Part shown: one piece after another, positions 48,057 through 56,763 of the stretch | Layout of the letters: each line of letters opens with the position of its first letter | How positions within the stretch are numbered: the first letter of the stretch is position 1 | Source of the DNA: Hamadaea sp. | Lineage (GTDB): Bacteria; Actinomycetota; Actinomycetes; Mycobacteriales; Micromonosporaceae | Direction: 5' to 3' | Assembly (NCBI RefSeq): GCF_013362815.1 | Contig: NZ_JABFVK010000023.1 | Location: 1-64,000 of the forward strand | DNA: 64,000 nucleotides | Notes under the pieces: generated by a model | Database searches by the model: none | Told to the model about the DNA's origin: nothing | What the model saw: the letters and a program-made list of their open reading frames with translations, nothing else | Program-made: the position numbers and the translations under genes

Positions 48057-48881
48057 ATGTCTTTCACCGCTGCGGATGTCAAGCGCCTGCGTGATCTCAC
48101 CGGCGCCGGCATGTTGGACTGCAAGAAGGCGCTGGAGGAGTCGGAGGGCGACTTCGACAAGGCCGTCGAGATCCTGCGCGTCAAGGGCGCGAAGGACGTC
48201 GGCAAGCGGGCCGGGCGGACCACCGCCAACGGCCTGGTCGCGCACGCCGGATCCGCCCTGCTCGAGCTGAACTGTGAGACCGACTTCGTCGCCAAGAACG
48301 CGGACTTCATCGTGCTGGCCCAGAAGCTGGTCGAGCACGTGGACGCGGTCAAGCCGGCCGACGTCGACGCTCTGCTCGCCACCGAGCTGGACGGCAAGAA
48401 CATCGCCGACCTGCTGCAGGAGTCCTCGGCCGCGATCGGCGAGAAGCTGGTCGTGAACCGGTTCGCCGTGCTCGACGGCAACATCGCGGTCTACATGCAC
48501 CGCAAGAGCGCGGACCTGCCGCCGCAGGTCGGCGTGGCCGTCCAGTACGCCGGCAAGGACGACGAGGCGGGCGCGGACGACGCTCGGGGCGTGGCCATGC
48601 AGATCGCCGCGATGCGTCCGAAGTACGTCTCGCGGGACGAGGTCCCGGCCGAGATCGTCGAGTCCGAGCGCCGGATCGCCGAGCAGACCGCTCGCGAGGA
48701 GGGCAAGCCGGAGGCGGCCCTGCAGAAGATCATCGAGGGCCGGGTGAACTCCTTCTTCAAGGACTTCGTCCTGGTCGAGCAGGCCTCGGTGACCGACCCG
48801 AAGAAGACGGTGGCCCAGGTGCTCACCGAGGCCGGGGTAACCGTCACCGCGTTCACGCGGTTCGAGGTCGGCCAGGCCTGA
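48057..48881 (+). CDS. tsf: elongation factor Ts
   Basis: EF-Ts exchanges GDP on EF-Tu. The 274-residue protein has the N-terminal UBA-like domain ([20 protein letters not shown]), the conserved [14 protein letters not shown] and a C-terminal [24 protein letters not shown] precedes the ATG. A terminator follows. Confidence 0.98.
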   Translation: MSFTAADVKRLRDLTGAGMLDCKKALEESEGDFDKAVEILRVKGAKDVGKRAGRTTANGLVAHAGSALLELNCETDFVAKNADFIVLAQKLVEHVDAVKPADVDALLATELDGKNIADLLQESSAAIGEKLVVNRFAVLDGNIAVYMHRKSADLPPQVGVAVQYAGKDDEAGADDARGVAMQIAAMRPKYVSRDEVPAEIVESERRIAEQTAREEGKPEAALQKIIEGRVNSFFKDFVLVEQASVTDPKKTVAQVLTEAGVTVTAFTRFEVGQA

Positions 48882-48893
48882 CGGGGCACGCGC

Positions 48894-48926
48894 GGGGAGG
48901 TCGTTGGTGTGAGCCACGGCCTCCCC
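48894..48926 (+). terminator. tsf terminator
   Basis: GGGGAGGTCGT (48894-48904) pairs with ACGGCCTCCCC (48916-48926), 11 bp with one G-U pair. Confidence 0.75.
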
Positions 48927-49000
48927 GTGGCATATCGTCTTCCCGGACCGCCGTGCGCGACAGCCAGGGCGGGCGGGGTCAGCAACGAAGGGGTGGTGCA

Positions 49001-49729
49001 GTGACCGAGCAGGTGATGACCCGGGCGCGCCGGGTAGTGCTGAAGCTGTCCGGCGAGGTCTTCGGCGGTGGCGCCGTGGGCGTCGACCCCGACGTGGTCG
49101 CCGGGGTCGCCCGGCAGATCGCCAGTGTCGTCCGCAAGGGCGTACAGGTGGCCGTGGTGGTCGGCGGCGGCAACTTCTTCCGGGGCGCGGAGCTGCAGAA
49201 GCGCGGTATGGACCGGGCTCGCGCGGACTACATGGGCATGCTCGGCACGGTCATGAACTGCCTGGCCCTCCAGGACTTCCTGGAGAAGGAGGGCATCGAG
49301 ACCCGGGTCCAGACGGCGATCAGCATGGCCCAGGTGGCCGAGCAGTACATCCCGCTGCGCGCCATCCGGCACCTGGAGAAGGGCCGCGTCGTGATCTTCG
49401 GCGCCGGCGCGGGCATGCCGTACTTCTCCACCGACACCGTCTCCGCCCAGCGGGCCCTGGAGATCCACGCCGACATCGTGCTGATGAGCAAGAACGGCGT
49501 CGACGGCGTCTACACCGCCGACCCGCGGACCGATCCCGACGCCGTCAAGCTGGACACCTTGACCTTCGCCGAGGCGCTGCGCCGCGGCCTGCGCGTCGCC
49601 GACCAGGCGGCGTTCTCCCTCTGCATGGACAACGGCCTGCCGATGCTGGTCTTCGCCGCCGAAGGCGACGACACCATCGTGAAGGCGGTCAGCGGCGAGA
49701 AGATCGGCACGCTCATCACCGCCGAGTAG
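49001..49729 (+). CDS. pyrH: uridylate kinase
   Basis: UMP kinase makes UDP from UMP. The 242-residue protein has [28 protein letters not shown], the segment [32 protein letters not shown] and [19 protein letters not shown]. The GTG at 49001 has a GAAGGGGTGG stretch upstream; an ATG at 49016 is an alternative. Confidence 0.96.
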   Translation: MTEQVMTRARRVVLKLSGEVFGGGAVGVDPDVVAGVARQIASVVRKGVQVAVVVGGGNFFRGAELQKRGMDRARADYMGMLGTVMNCLALQDFLEKEGIETRVQTAISMAQVAEQYIPLRAIRHLEKGRVVIFGAGAGMPYFSTDTVSAQRALEIHADIVLMSKNGVDGVYTADPRTDPDAVKLDTLTFAEALRRGLRVADQAAFSLCMDNGLPMLVFAAEGDDTIVKAVSGEKIGTLITAE

Positions 49730-49814
49730 CGGATGATGGAACCGACTAGACGTGAGCCACCGCGCCACGCGGCGCGACAGCGAAGCACAGCAGCCTAAGG
49801 AGGCGACGAAGCCC

Positions 49815-50372
49815 GTGATCGACGACACGCTCCTCGAGGCCGAGGAGAAGATGGACCGGGCGGTCGAGCACGCCAAGGAGGAGTTCGCGGCGATCCGCAC
49901 CGGACGTGCCAACGCCTCGATGTTCTCCAAGATCTCGATCGACTACTACGGCACGCCCACGCCGCTGCCCCAGATGGCGTCGGTCTCGGTGCCCGAGCCG
50001 CGCATGGTCATCATCAAGCCGTACGACTCGTCGCAGCTCGGCGCGATGGAGAAGGCCATCCGCGATTCCGACCTCGGGGTCAACCCGGCCAACGAAGGCA
50101 CGCTCCTGCGGATCGTCGTCCCCCAGATGACCGAGGAACGCCGCCGCGACATGATCAAGATCGCCCGGGGCAAGGGCGAAGACGCGAAGGTCGCCGTCCG
50201 CAACATCCGCCGCAAGGCCAAGGAAGAGCTCGACCGGATCGTCAAGGACGGCGAGGCGGGCGAGGACGAGGGCCGGCGGGCGGAGAAGGAGCTCGACGAC
50301 CTCACGCACAAGTACACGGCGGTCGTCGACGAGCTGCTGAAGCACAAGGAAGCAGAGCTGCTCGAGGTATGA
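49815..50372 (+). CDS. frr: ribosome recycling factor
   Basis: RRF splits post-termination ribosomes with EF-G. The 185-residue protein starts [20 protein letters not shown] and has [20 protein letters not shown] and the C-terminal helix [18 protein letters not shown]. The GTG at 49815, with AAGGAGG upstream, gives exactly the usual family length. The stop overlaps cdsA (ATGA). Confidence 0.97.
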   Translation: MIDDTLLEAEEKMDRAVEHAKEEFAAIRTGRANASMFSKISIDYYGTPTPLPQMASVSVPEPRMVIIKPYDSSQLGAMEKAIRDSDLGVNPANEGTLLRIVVPQMTEERRRDMIKIARGKGEDAKVAVRNIRRKAKEELDRIVKDGEAGEDEGRRAEKELDDLTHKYTAVVDELLKHKEAELLEV

Positions 50373-51433
50373 GCGACGACGGGACGGACCCCGGCTGGGG
50401 TGCCGGCGCCAACGCGTACGCCCGGCTGCGCGGCCTCGGCGACGACGACGATTCGGGCGGCTTCTTCGAGCGCTCGGACGACGCCCCGGCCGCGCAACCG
50501 CCTCCGCCCGAGCGCCGCGTTGTGCGTACAAGTGAAGCCGAAGCAGCGACCCCCGTGGAGGCTGAGCCGGAACCGAAGCCGGAGCCCGAGGCCAACCAGC
50601 CCAGACGCGGACGCCGACGCCGCTCCGCAGGCCGCAACGTGCCCGTGTCGATCGCGGTCGGGGTGCTCCTGGCCGGGACGGTGCTGGGCGTGCTGTTCTA
50701 CGCCAAGCAGCCGTGGTTCCTGCTGATTCTCGTCGCCGCGAGCTCGATCGGCATCTGGGAGCTGGTCCGGGCGATCCGCCCGACCGGCGCGAACCCGCCG
50801 CTGATCCCGTTGATCGTGGGCGGCGCGGTCATGCTGAGCCTGACCTGGTTCCGCGGTCTGGAGGCGCTGAGCCTGGGCCTGCTGATCACGGTGCTGGCGG
50901 TCTTCGTGTGGCGGCTGGCCGACGGTCCGCAGAACTACCAGCGCGACATCGGGGCATCCGCCCTGATCATGGTCTACGTCCCGTTCCTGCTCGGCTTCGC
51001 GGTGCCGCTCACCACGGCCGACGACGGCCAATGGCGCATCCTGGTCACGCTGGCCGCGGTGATCCTGTCGGATACCGGCGGTTTCGTGAGCGGCGTTCTG
51101 TTCGGGCGGCATCCGATGGCGCCGACCATCAGCCCGAAGAAGAGCTGGGAGGGGTTCGGCGGATCGATCGTCTGGGCCGCCGCCGGCTCGGCCGTCCTGG
51201 TCTGGCTGACCCTGGACGCGGCGCCGTGGTGGGGCGCGCTCTTCGGCGCGGTCGTCGCGGTCGCCTGCGTGCTCGGTGACCTGGCGGAGTCCCTGCTCAA
51301 GCGGGATCTCGGGATCAAGGACATGAGCAACCTGCTGCCCGGGCACGGTGGGCTGATGGACCGCCTCGACTCGATCTTGTTCGCGCTGCCGGCGGCGTAC
51401 CTGTTGCTGTCAGTCATCGCTCCTGTCCCCTGA
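50369..51433 (+). CDS. cdsA: phosphatidate cytidylyltransferase
   Basis: CdsA makes CDP-diacylglycerol, the precursor of the main phospholipids. The 354-residue protein has a disordered acidic/Pro-rich N-terminus (~1-85), about eight membrane segments and the signature [32 protein letters not shown], plus [20 protein letters not shown] and [12 protein letters not shown]. It is coupled to frr (ATGA). Confidence 0.95.
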   Translation: MSDDGTDPGWGAGANAYARLRGLGDDDDSGGFFERSDDAPAAQPPPPERRVVRTSEAEAATPVEAEPEPKPEPEANQPRRGRRRRSAGRNVPVSIAVGVLLAGTVLGVLFYAKQPWFLLILVAASSIGIWELVRAIRPTGANPPLIPLIVGGAVMLSLTWFRGLEALSLGLLITVLAVFVWRLADGPQNYQRDIGASALIMVYVPFLLGFAVPLTTADDGQWRILVTLAAVILSDTGGFVSGVLFGRHPMAPTISPKKSWEGFGGSIVWAAAGSAVLVWLTLDAAPWWGALFGAVVAVACVLGDLAESLLKRDLGIKDMSNLLPGHGGLMDRLDSILFALPAAYLLLSVIAPVP

Positions 51434-51500
51434 GAGTCTGCGGTGAGGGACGCCACCGAGGCCACAGCCGCTGGTTCCGGCGTGGGACACTGGAACGACC

Positions 51501-52661
51501 ATGACTGAACTGCCGCTACTCTCCGTCGACCGCACCCCGATCGTGCTGGGCCGAGGCGTGAGCGAACCGGCGGCCCCGGCGCGCCATCGCGCCAAGCTGC
51601 CGCCGCGCCATCTCGCCGACCTCGACCTCGCCGCCCGGCGGGCGGCCGTCGCCGCGCTCGGGGAGAAGGAGTTCCGCGCCACCCAGCTCTCGACGCACTA
51701 CTTCGCGAGGCTCGAGCGGGATCCGGCCCGGATGACCGACATCCCGCTGACCGCCCGCGACCGGCTCGCGGGCGATCTGCTGCCGCCCCTGCTCACCCCG
51801 GTACGCGAATTGCAGTGCGACGACGGCGCGACCCGCAAGGCGTTGTGGAAGCTGCACGACGGTTCCCTGGTCGAGAGCGTCCTGATGGGCTATCCGGACC
51901 GGGTCACGGTATGCATCTCGAGCCAGGCGGGCTGCGGCATGGCCTGCCCGTTCTGCGCGACCGGCCAGGCCGGGCTGACCCGGAACCTGTCCACCGCCGA
52001 AATCGTCGACCAGGTGGTCTACCTGGCCGGAGTGGCCGCTTCGGGCGGTGTGCCGGGCAGCCCGAACCGGCTCAGCCACGTCGTGTTCATGGGCATGGGC
52101 GAGCCGCTGGCCAACTATCCGCGGGTCATCGACGCCGTACGCCGCCTCACGAGCCCGGCTCCGGAGGGCCTCGGGCTGTCCCAGCGGCACATCACCGTCT
52201 CGACGGTCGGCCTCGTCCCGGCCATGCGAAAGTTGGCCGACGAGGACCTCTCCGTCACTCTTGCGCTGTCGCTGCACGCACCCGATGATGAGCTTCGCGA
52301 TGAACTCGTGCCCGTCAACCAGCGCTGGAAGGTAGCCGAGGTGCTCGATGCGGCATGGGCGTACGCAGCTAAAACGGGGCGTCGAGTCTCCATCGAGTAC
52401 GCCATGATCCGGGACGTCAACGATCATCCGTGGCGCGCGGACCTGCTGGGCAAGCTGCTTGCGGGGCGGCTGGCCCATGTCAACCTGATCCCGCTCAACC
52501 CCACGCCGGGCAGCAAGTGGGACGCGAGCCCCAAGCCCGTGGAACGGGAGTTCGTCCGGCGGCTGCGCGCGGCCGGAGTCCCGACTACTGTGCGTGATAC
52601 GCGGGGGCGTGAGATCGACGGAGCGTGTGGACAGTTGGCGGCTAGCGAGGAGTCGGCATGA
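51501..52661 (+). CDS. rlmN: dual-specificity RNA methyltransferase RlmN
   Basis: RlmN methylates A2503 of 23S rRNA and A37 of some tRNAs by radical-SAM chemistry. The 386-residue protein has the cluster motif [36 protein letters not shown], and the second catalytic Cys near the C-terminus ([16 protein letters not shown]). The stop overlaps the DivIVA-like gene (ATGA). Confidence 0.96.
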   Translation: MTELPLLSVDRTPIVLGRGVSEPAAPARHRAKLPPRHLADLDLAARRAAVAALGEKEFRATQLSTHYFARLERDPARMTDIPLTARDRLAGDLLPPLLTPVRELQCDDGATRKALWKLHDGSLVESVLMGYPDRVTVCISSQAGCGMACPFCATGQAGLTRNLSTAEIVDQVVYLAGVAASGGVPGSPNRLSHVVFMGMGEPLANYPRVIDAVRRLTSPAPEGLGLSQRHITVSTVGLVPAMRKLADEDLSVTLALSLHAPDDELRDELVPVNQRWKVAEVLDAAWAYAAKTGRRVSIEYAMIRDVNDHPWRADLLGKLLAGRLAHVNLIPLNPTPGSKWDASPKPVEREFVRRLRAAGVPTTVRDTRGREIDGACGQLAASEESA

Positions 52662-53695
52662 GCGGACAGGGTGGCCAGCGTTTCAGGCGGCGGGCCGTAC
52701 GCCGTGGCTACAAGGTTGACGAGGTGGACACCTTCCTCGACCGAGTGGAGGCCACGCTGAACGGCGTCCCGAGCGCGCACGTCACCTCGCAGGAGGTCCA
52801 CGACGTCGTGTTCCGCGTACGCTTCGGCGGCTACGACGAGTGGCAGGTCGACCTGCATCTGGACCGGGTGGAACGGCAGCTCGCCGAGCTGGAGGAGCGC
52901 TCCAAGGGCCCGGGCCGGGGTGAGGCGCTGCGAGCGTCCGAGCGACCGGGTCCGGTTCCGCCGGTCGGCGGCCAGCCGCCGCTGCCGTCGCGTCCGGTTC
53001 CGCAGCCCCAGCGGTTCGAGCCCGAACCGGCCTTCGGCGGGTACGACAACGGCCCGGTCGGCGCCGGTTACGGTCCCGGCCCCGGGCAGCACGGCAAGGC
53101 CGACATGACCACCGAGATGCGGATGCCGCCGCCCCCGCCGCCGGGTGCGTTCGAGCGTCCGCCGGCCGGTCCGCCGAGCGGGTTCGACCGGCCGCCGCAG
53201 GCGCCTCAGGGCTTCCAGGCTCCGCCGCCGCCGTCGCGGGACAGCTACGGGCCGGGTCCGGAGTTCGAGCGGCCGGCGCCTTCGGGCAACACCTACGGAG
53301 CTCCGGTTACGCCGCCGCCTGCGTACGGTGGCGCTCCGCAGGGTGGCTTCAGCAGCCCGCCCGCGCCCGCCATGAACGGACCGGCCGGCATGAACGGACC
53401 CGCCGCGATGAACGGTCCGGCCGCCGGGATGTCCGGTCCGGGTGCGGCCGACGTGCAGCGCGTGGACCAGATGCGGCGCACGTTCCAGTTGCGCCGGTTC
53501 GGCAGCGGCTACGACCCCAGCCAGGTCGATCGGCTCTTCGAGGGCGTCATCGGCGCGCTCGCCGGGCAGCCGGGTGCGCCCATCGGCGACAACGAGCTCG
53601 ATCCGGCCCAGTTCAGCCTGGTGCCGGGCGGCTATTACGAGGCCGAGGTCGACGCCGCTTTGCGCGAAGTACGCGACATCGTCCGGCGGCACTAG
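52658..53695 (+). CDS. DivIVA-domain protein with four repeats and Pro-rich linker
   Basis: This 345-residue protein carries four short DivIVA-type units: [20 protein letters not shown] and [20 protein letters not shown] at the N-terminus, [20 protein letters not shown] and [19 protein letters not shown] at the C-terminus. Between them lie ~195 residues rich in Pro, Gly and Met, with [10 protein letters not shown]-type repeats. The family acts in polar growth or membrane-curvature sensing, but this symmetrical layout is unusual. It is coupled to rlmN. Confidence 0.8.
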   Translation: MSGQGGQRFRRRAVRRGYKVDEVDTFLDRVEATLNGVPSAHVTSQEVHDVVFRVRFGGYDEWQVDLHLDRVERQLAELEERSKGPGRGEALRASERPGPVPPVGGQPPLPSRPVPQPQRFEPEPAFGGYDNGPVGAGYGPGPGQHGKADMTTEMRMPPPPPPGAFERPPAGPPSGFDRPPQAPQGFQAPPPPSRDSYGPGPEFERPAPSGNTYGAPVTPPPAYGGAPQGGFSSPPAPAMNGPAGMNGPAAMNGPAAGMSGPGAADVQRVDQMRRTFQLRRFGSGYDPSQVDRLFEGVIGALAGQPGAPIGDNELDPAQFSLVPGGYYEAEVDAALREVRDIVRRH

Positions 53696-53710
53696 CCGGC
53701 GCATACGCAC

Positions 53711-53742
53711 GATCGCCGCGCTCCTTTCGGGGCGCGGCGATC
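53711..53742 (+). terminator. terminator of the DivIVA-like gene
   Basis: GATCGCCGCGC (53711-53721) pairs with GCGCGGCGATC (53732-53742) over a 10-nt loop. Confidence 0.8.
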
Positions 53743-53768
53743 CTCGTTTGTGCGGGCTTTCGGCTCCA

Positions 53769-53821
53769 GATCAGGGTTCTCGGCCGAATCATGGCCCAAG
53801 ATTCGACGCTGAACCCTGATC
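53769..53821. repeat. inverted repeat, family A copy 3
   Basis: GATCAGGGTTC (53769-53779) pairs with GAACCCTGATC (53811-53821), and CGAATC (53785-53790) with GATTCG (53800-53805). The sequence is close to the element at 27678-27736. It lies between the convergent DivIVA-like and DUF2631 genes. Confidence 0.93.
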
Positions 53822-53839
53822 CGGCGCGAAAGTGAGCCC

Positions 53840-54058
53840 TCAGCGCAAGCCGTTCCGCCGCAGCACGGCGTCGATGATGATCAGCGCCGCGATGATGCCG
53901 GCGGTCGCGACGAGGAAGAGGTCCTCGACGCGGCCTTCGTGGTTGCCGATGGTCATCAGCAGCAAGACGATGATCGAGAGCACGCCCGCGATCCGCGCGG
54001 CCTTGACCGGCGTGGGCTTGTGCTGATCGGGGGAGGTCACCGGTTCGGTTCCAGCCAC
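53840..54058 (-). CDS. DUF2631 family small membrane protein
   Basis: This 72-residue protein has two membrane segments (IAGVLSIIVLLLMTIG and LFLVATAGIIAALIIIDAVL) around the conserved GNHEGRVEDL, the mark of actinobacterial DUF2631. The GTG at 54058 is preceded by AAGGA. Its function is unknown. Confidence 0.8.
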   Translation of the reverse strand: MAGTEPVTSPDQHKPTPVKAARIAGVLSIIVLLLMTIGNHEGRVEDLFLVATAGIIAALIIIDAVLRRNGLR

Positions 54059-54182
54059 TGTTCGGTCCTTCCAAGCGAAGCTGACGTGCTTAGTCTGGCA
54101 TGCTCCGCGCGTCCGGTAGCCTCGGGGCGGGGAAAGGGGCCTGTCGGCGGGCCCTGACGACGAGCTGAGGGAGACGGGACCG

Positions 54183-55724
54183 GTGCGGATCACGGGCACG
54201 GGGCACGCGAGTATGCGGATCGACACGGCGGCCGGCAGCATCCTGTGCGATCCGTGGGTGAATCCGGCGTACTTCGCCTCGTGGTTCCCGTTCCCCGACA
54301 ATTCGCAGCTCGACTGGGAGTCCCTCGGCGACTGCGACTACCTCTACGTCTCCCACCTGCACCGGGACCACTTCGACGCGGCGCACCTCAAGCGGTTCGT
54401 CAAGAAGACCGCCACCGTGCTGTTGCCGGAGTACCCGACCAGTCAGCTCGAGGACGAGCTGCGCGACCTCGGCTTCACCAGCTTCCTGAAGACCAAGTCC
54501 GACGAGGTGCACGAACTCGACGGCGGGCTCAAGGTGATGATCCAGGCGCTGATCTCGCCGACCGACGGCCCGATCGGAGACTCCTCGCTGTGGGTCGAGC
54601 ACGACGGCGTACGCGTCTTGAACCAGAACGACGCGCGTCCGACCGACCTCACTCGGTTCGCCGAATTGGGCCACGTGCACGCGCACATGCTCCAGTTCTC
54701 CGGGGCGATCTGGTACCCCATGGTCTACGAGCTGCCCCAGGCGGCGAAGACCGCGTTCGGCAAGCAGAAGCGTGATCGCCAGTTCGACCGCACCTGGCGA
54801 TACATCAACGACCTCCACGCCGACTGGGTCTTCCCGATCGCCGGCCCGCCGTGCTTCCTCGACGACGAGTTGTGGCAGTTCAACGACATCTTCGGGGACG
54901 AGGGGAACATCTTCCCGGACCAGTCCGTCTTCATCCGCGAATATGCTGCGGTAGGCGGAACAAATGGTGTCGTTCTACTCCCCGGTTCGGTGAGCGAGCT
55001 GACGACCGACTCGTGTGCGACGACGCACCCCGTCGACGATCTGGACGAGTTCTTCGAGCAGAAGGAAGCGCACCTCAAGGCGTACCGGGACCGGCAGCAG
55101 ATCGTCCTCGATCGGGAGAAGGCGAGCTGGTCGCATCCCGAGATCGACGTGCTGGCGGGGATGAAGGATCGCATCGAGCCACTGCTCGACGAGTCGGTCT
55201 ACCTGGCCAAGGGCGTCGGCGGGCCGGTCCGCTTCGACCTCACCGACCCGCACGGCGAAGTCATCGAGTCGATCGTCGTCGACTTCCCGGGCAAAGAGGT
55301 CCGCCCGGCCGCCGACGAGAAGGTCCGCTACCGGTTCAAGACCGAGCGCCGTCTCATCGAGCACCTGCTCTACCTCGATGAAGGCGACTGGGTGAACTCG
55401 CTGTTCCTCTCCTGCCGCTTCTCGGCCGCCCGGATCGGGCAGTACAACGAGTTCGTCTACGCCTTCTTCAAGTGCCTGTCCGAGGAGCGCCTGCAGTACG
55501 CGGAGGGCTGGTACGAGTCCCAGCGTCCGGACGCCGAGGACATCGTGATGGGCGGCTGGCAGTTCCAGCGCCGTTGCCCCCACCTCAAGGCCGATCTCAC
55601 CCGCTTCGGCATCGTCGAAGGCGACGTGCTCACCTGCCAGCTCCACGGCTGGAAGTTCAACCTCGCCAGCGGCAAGTGCCTCACCAGCGTGGGCCACGAG
55701 ATTCGCTCTTCACGCGCGGAATAG
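54183..55724 (+). CDS. metallo-beta-lactamase-fold protein fused to a Rieske domain
   Basis: This 513-residue protein starts with an MBL fold of the UlaG/NAPE-PLD-like type (SHLHRDHFD zinc ligands near residues 56-64; later HVHAHML and a histidine-poor middle) and ends with a Rieske [2Fe-2S] motif CPH-x17-CQLH in QRRCPHLKADLTRFGI...TCQLHGWKFN. The order resembles CMP-N-acetylneuraminate hydroxylase turned around (there the Rieske domain is N-terminal). The substrate is unknown; a redox-coupled hydroxylation or hydrolysis is inferred. It is monocistronic. Confidence 0.85.
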   Translation: MRITGTGHASMRIDTAAGSILCDPWVNPAYFASWFPFPDNSQLDWESLGDCDYLYVSHLHRDHFDAAHLKRFVKKTATVLLPEYPTSQLEDELRDLGFTSFLKTKSDEVHELDGGLKVMIQALISPTDGPIGDSSLWVEHDGVRVLNQNDARPTDLTRFAELGHVHAHMLQFSGAIWYPMVYELPQAAKTAFGKQKRDRQFDRTWRYINDLHADWVFPIAGPPCFLDDELWQFNDIFGDEGNIFPDQSVFIREYAAVGGTNGVVLLPGSVSELTTDSCATTHPVDDLDEFFEQKEAHLKAYRDRQQIVLDREKASWSHPEIDVLAGMKDRIEPLLDESVYLAKGVGGPVRFDLTDPHGEVIESIVVDFPGKEVRPAADEKVRYRFKTERRLIEHLLYLDEGDWVNSLFLSCRFSAARIGQYNEFVYAFFKCLSEERLQYAEGWYESQRPDAEDIVMGGWQFQRRCPHLKADLTRFGIVEGDVLTCQLHGWKFNLASGKCLTSVGHEIRSSRAE

Positions 55725-55860
55725 TCATTTCCCGGGTCCGCGTCGGTGCGGACCGCTGCTCCCGTCGGGCACCGGCCGGGCCGCCTTGGCGGCGTCCCGG
55801 CCTGCCAGGTCCGCGCTTGTCCCACTCACGGTCCGCGTCCCGCTGCCCGCTGGGGCCGCG

Positions 55861-55922
55861 CGTTATCCGGGGATAACGTCGCTATTCTGCGCGCCAAAGC
55901 CGCGTTATCCCGGGATAACGCG
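55861..55922. repeat. pair of near-identical palindromes 42 bp apart
   Basis: CGTTATCC-GG-GGATAACG is at 55861-55878, and a perfect 22-bp palindrome with the same arms (CGTTATCC/GGATAACG, extended by CG) is at 55901-55922. Centres are 42 bp apart, four helical turns. They lie between the convergent MBL-Rieske and TetR genes; the gap 55725-55962 holds no gene. Confidence 0.9.
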
Positions 55923-55962
55923 ATGATCTTGCCGCGTCGGCGGTCGCCGAGTCCGCCGAGCG

Positions 55963-56649
55963 TCACAGGGTGAGCTGGCGAAGCATGTCCTCGAGGTTCT
56001 GCTCGAACAGCGGCTCGGTGTCGTCGGTGGCCCACCGAAGGTGCCCGAAGATCTCCATCGTGATCGCGCCGGACAGCCGGGTCCAGCCGATGAGGAAGAA
56101 GGCCACGCCCTCGATCGGCAGCGCCTGCCGGAGCGTCTCGACGTTCGGCCCGCTGAGGGCCTCGGCCACCCCGGGGACGAGCGGCTGCGGTGGCGTGGTG
56201 CGGGCATGCCAGACGGCGGTGAAGGGTTCGAGGAAGGCCAGGGTGAACCGCATGGCGGCGTCGCCCTTGGGGTTCGATTCGACGTGGTCGTGCACCGTGC
56301 CGATGACCGGCTCACCGCAGATCAGGGCGTACTCGTGGGGATTGCGCAGGGCCCAACGGCGGTAGGCGCGGCACGCCTCGCGGAGCTGGTCGAGGGGAGT
56401 GGCGCCGTTCTCCCGGGCGGCTAGGACCTCCGTGGTGAGCGCGTCGTAGCGGTCGGCGCAGAGGTCTTCGACGAGCGCGTCGAGGCTGTCGTAGTACCGG
56501 TAGAGGGCGGCGGCGGTGAGACCCATGTCACGCGCGATCGCGCGCAGTGAGATCGAGTTCGGTCCGCCCGCCGTGAGCTGGGCCCGCGCCGCGTCGCGGA
56601 TCTCCGTCTTCGTGGCTTCCCGCTGTCGTTCCCGGCGGTTCGTCGCCAT
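55963..56649 (-). CDS. TetR/AcrR family transcriptional regulator
   Basis: The 228-residue protein has an N-terminal helix-turn-helix (TKTEIRDAARAQLTAGGP, then SLRAIARDMGLTAAALYRYYD) and a C-terminal ligand domain (YRRWALRNPHEYALICGEP). It is divergent from an MMPL transporter and most likely represses it through the inverted repeat at 56673-56709. The ATG follows AAGGGGAA. Confidence 0.9.
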   Translation of the reverse strand: MATNRRERQREATKTEIRDAARAQLTAGGPNSISLRAIARDMGLTAAALYRYYDSLDALVEDLCADRYDALTTEVLAARENGATPLDQLREACRAYRRWALRNPHEYALICGEPVIGTVHDHVESNPKGDAAMRFTLAFLEPFTAVWHARTTPPQPLVPGVAEALSGPNVETLRQALPIEGVAFFLIGWTRLSGAITMEIFGHLRWATDDTEPLFEQNLEDMLRQLTL

Positions 56650-56672
56650 GTGACACCCGTTCCCCTTGACAC

Positions 56673-56713
56673 GAGTTAACGGCGTTGGCAAAGTAAACGG
56701 CGTTAACTCTAAT
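56673..56713. promoter_or_regulatory. operator and promoter between tetR and mmpL genes
   Basis: GAGTTAACG (56673-56681) and CGTTAACTC (56701-56709) form an inverted repeat that also holds two direct copies of T(T/A)AACGGCGTT 18 bp apart. A promoter for the transporter, TTGGCA (56685-56690)-N17-TCTAAT (56708-56713), overlaps it, so a bound TetR dimer would block transcription. Confidence 0.65.
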
Positions 56714-56763
56714 AAGCAGCGCTCACAGCTTAACGCAAGCTGGAGCGAAGGGGGAGGTACGCG

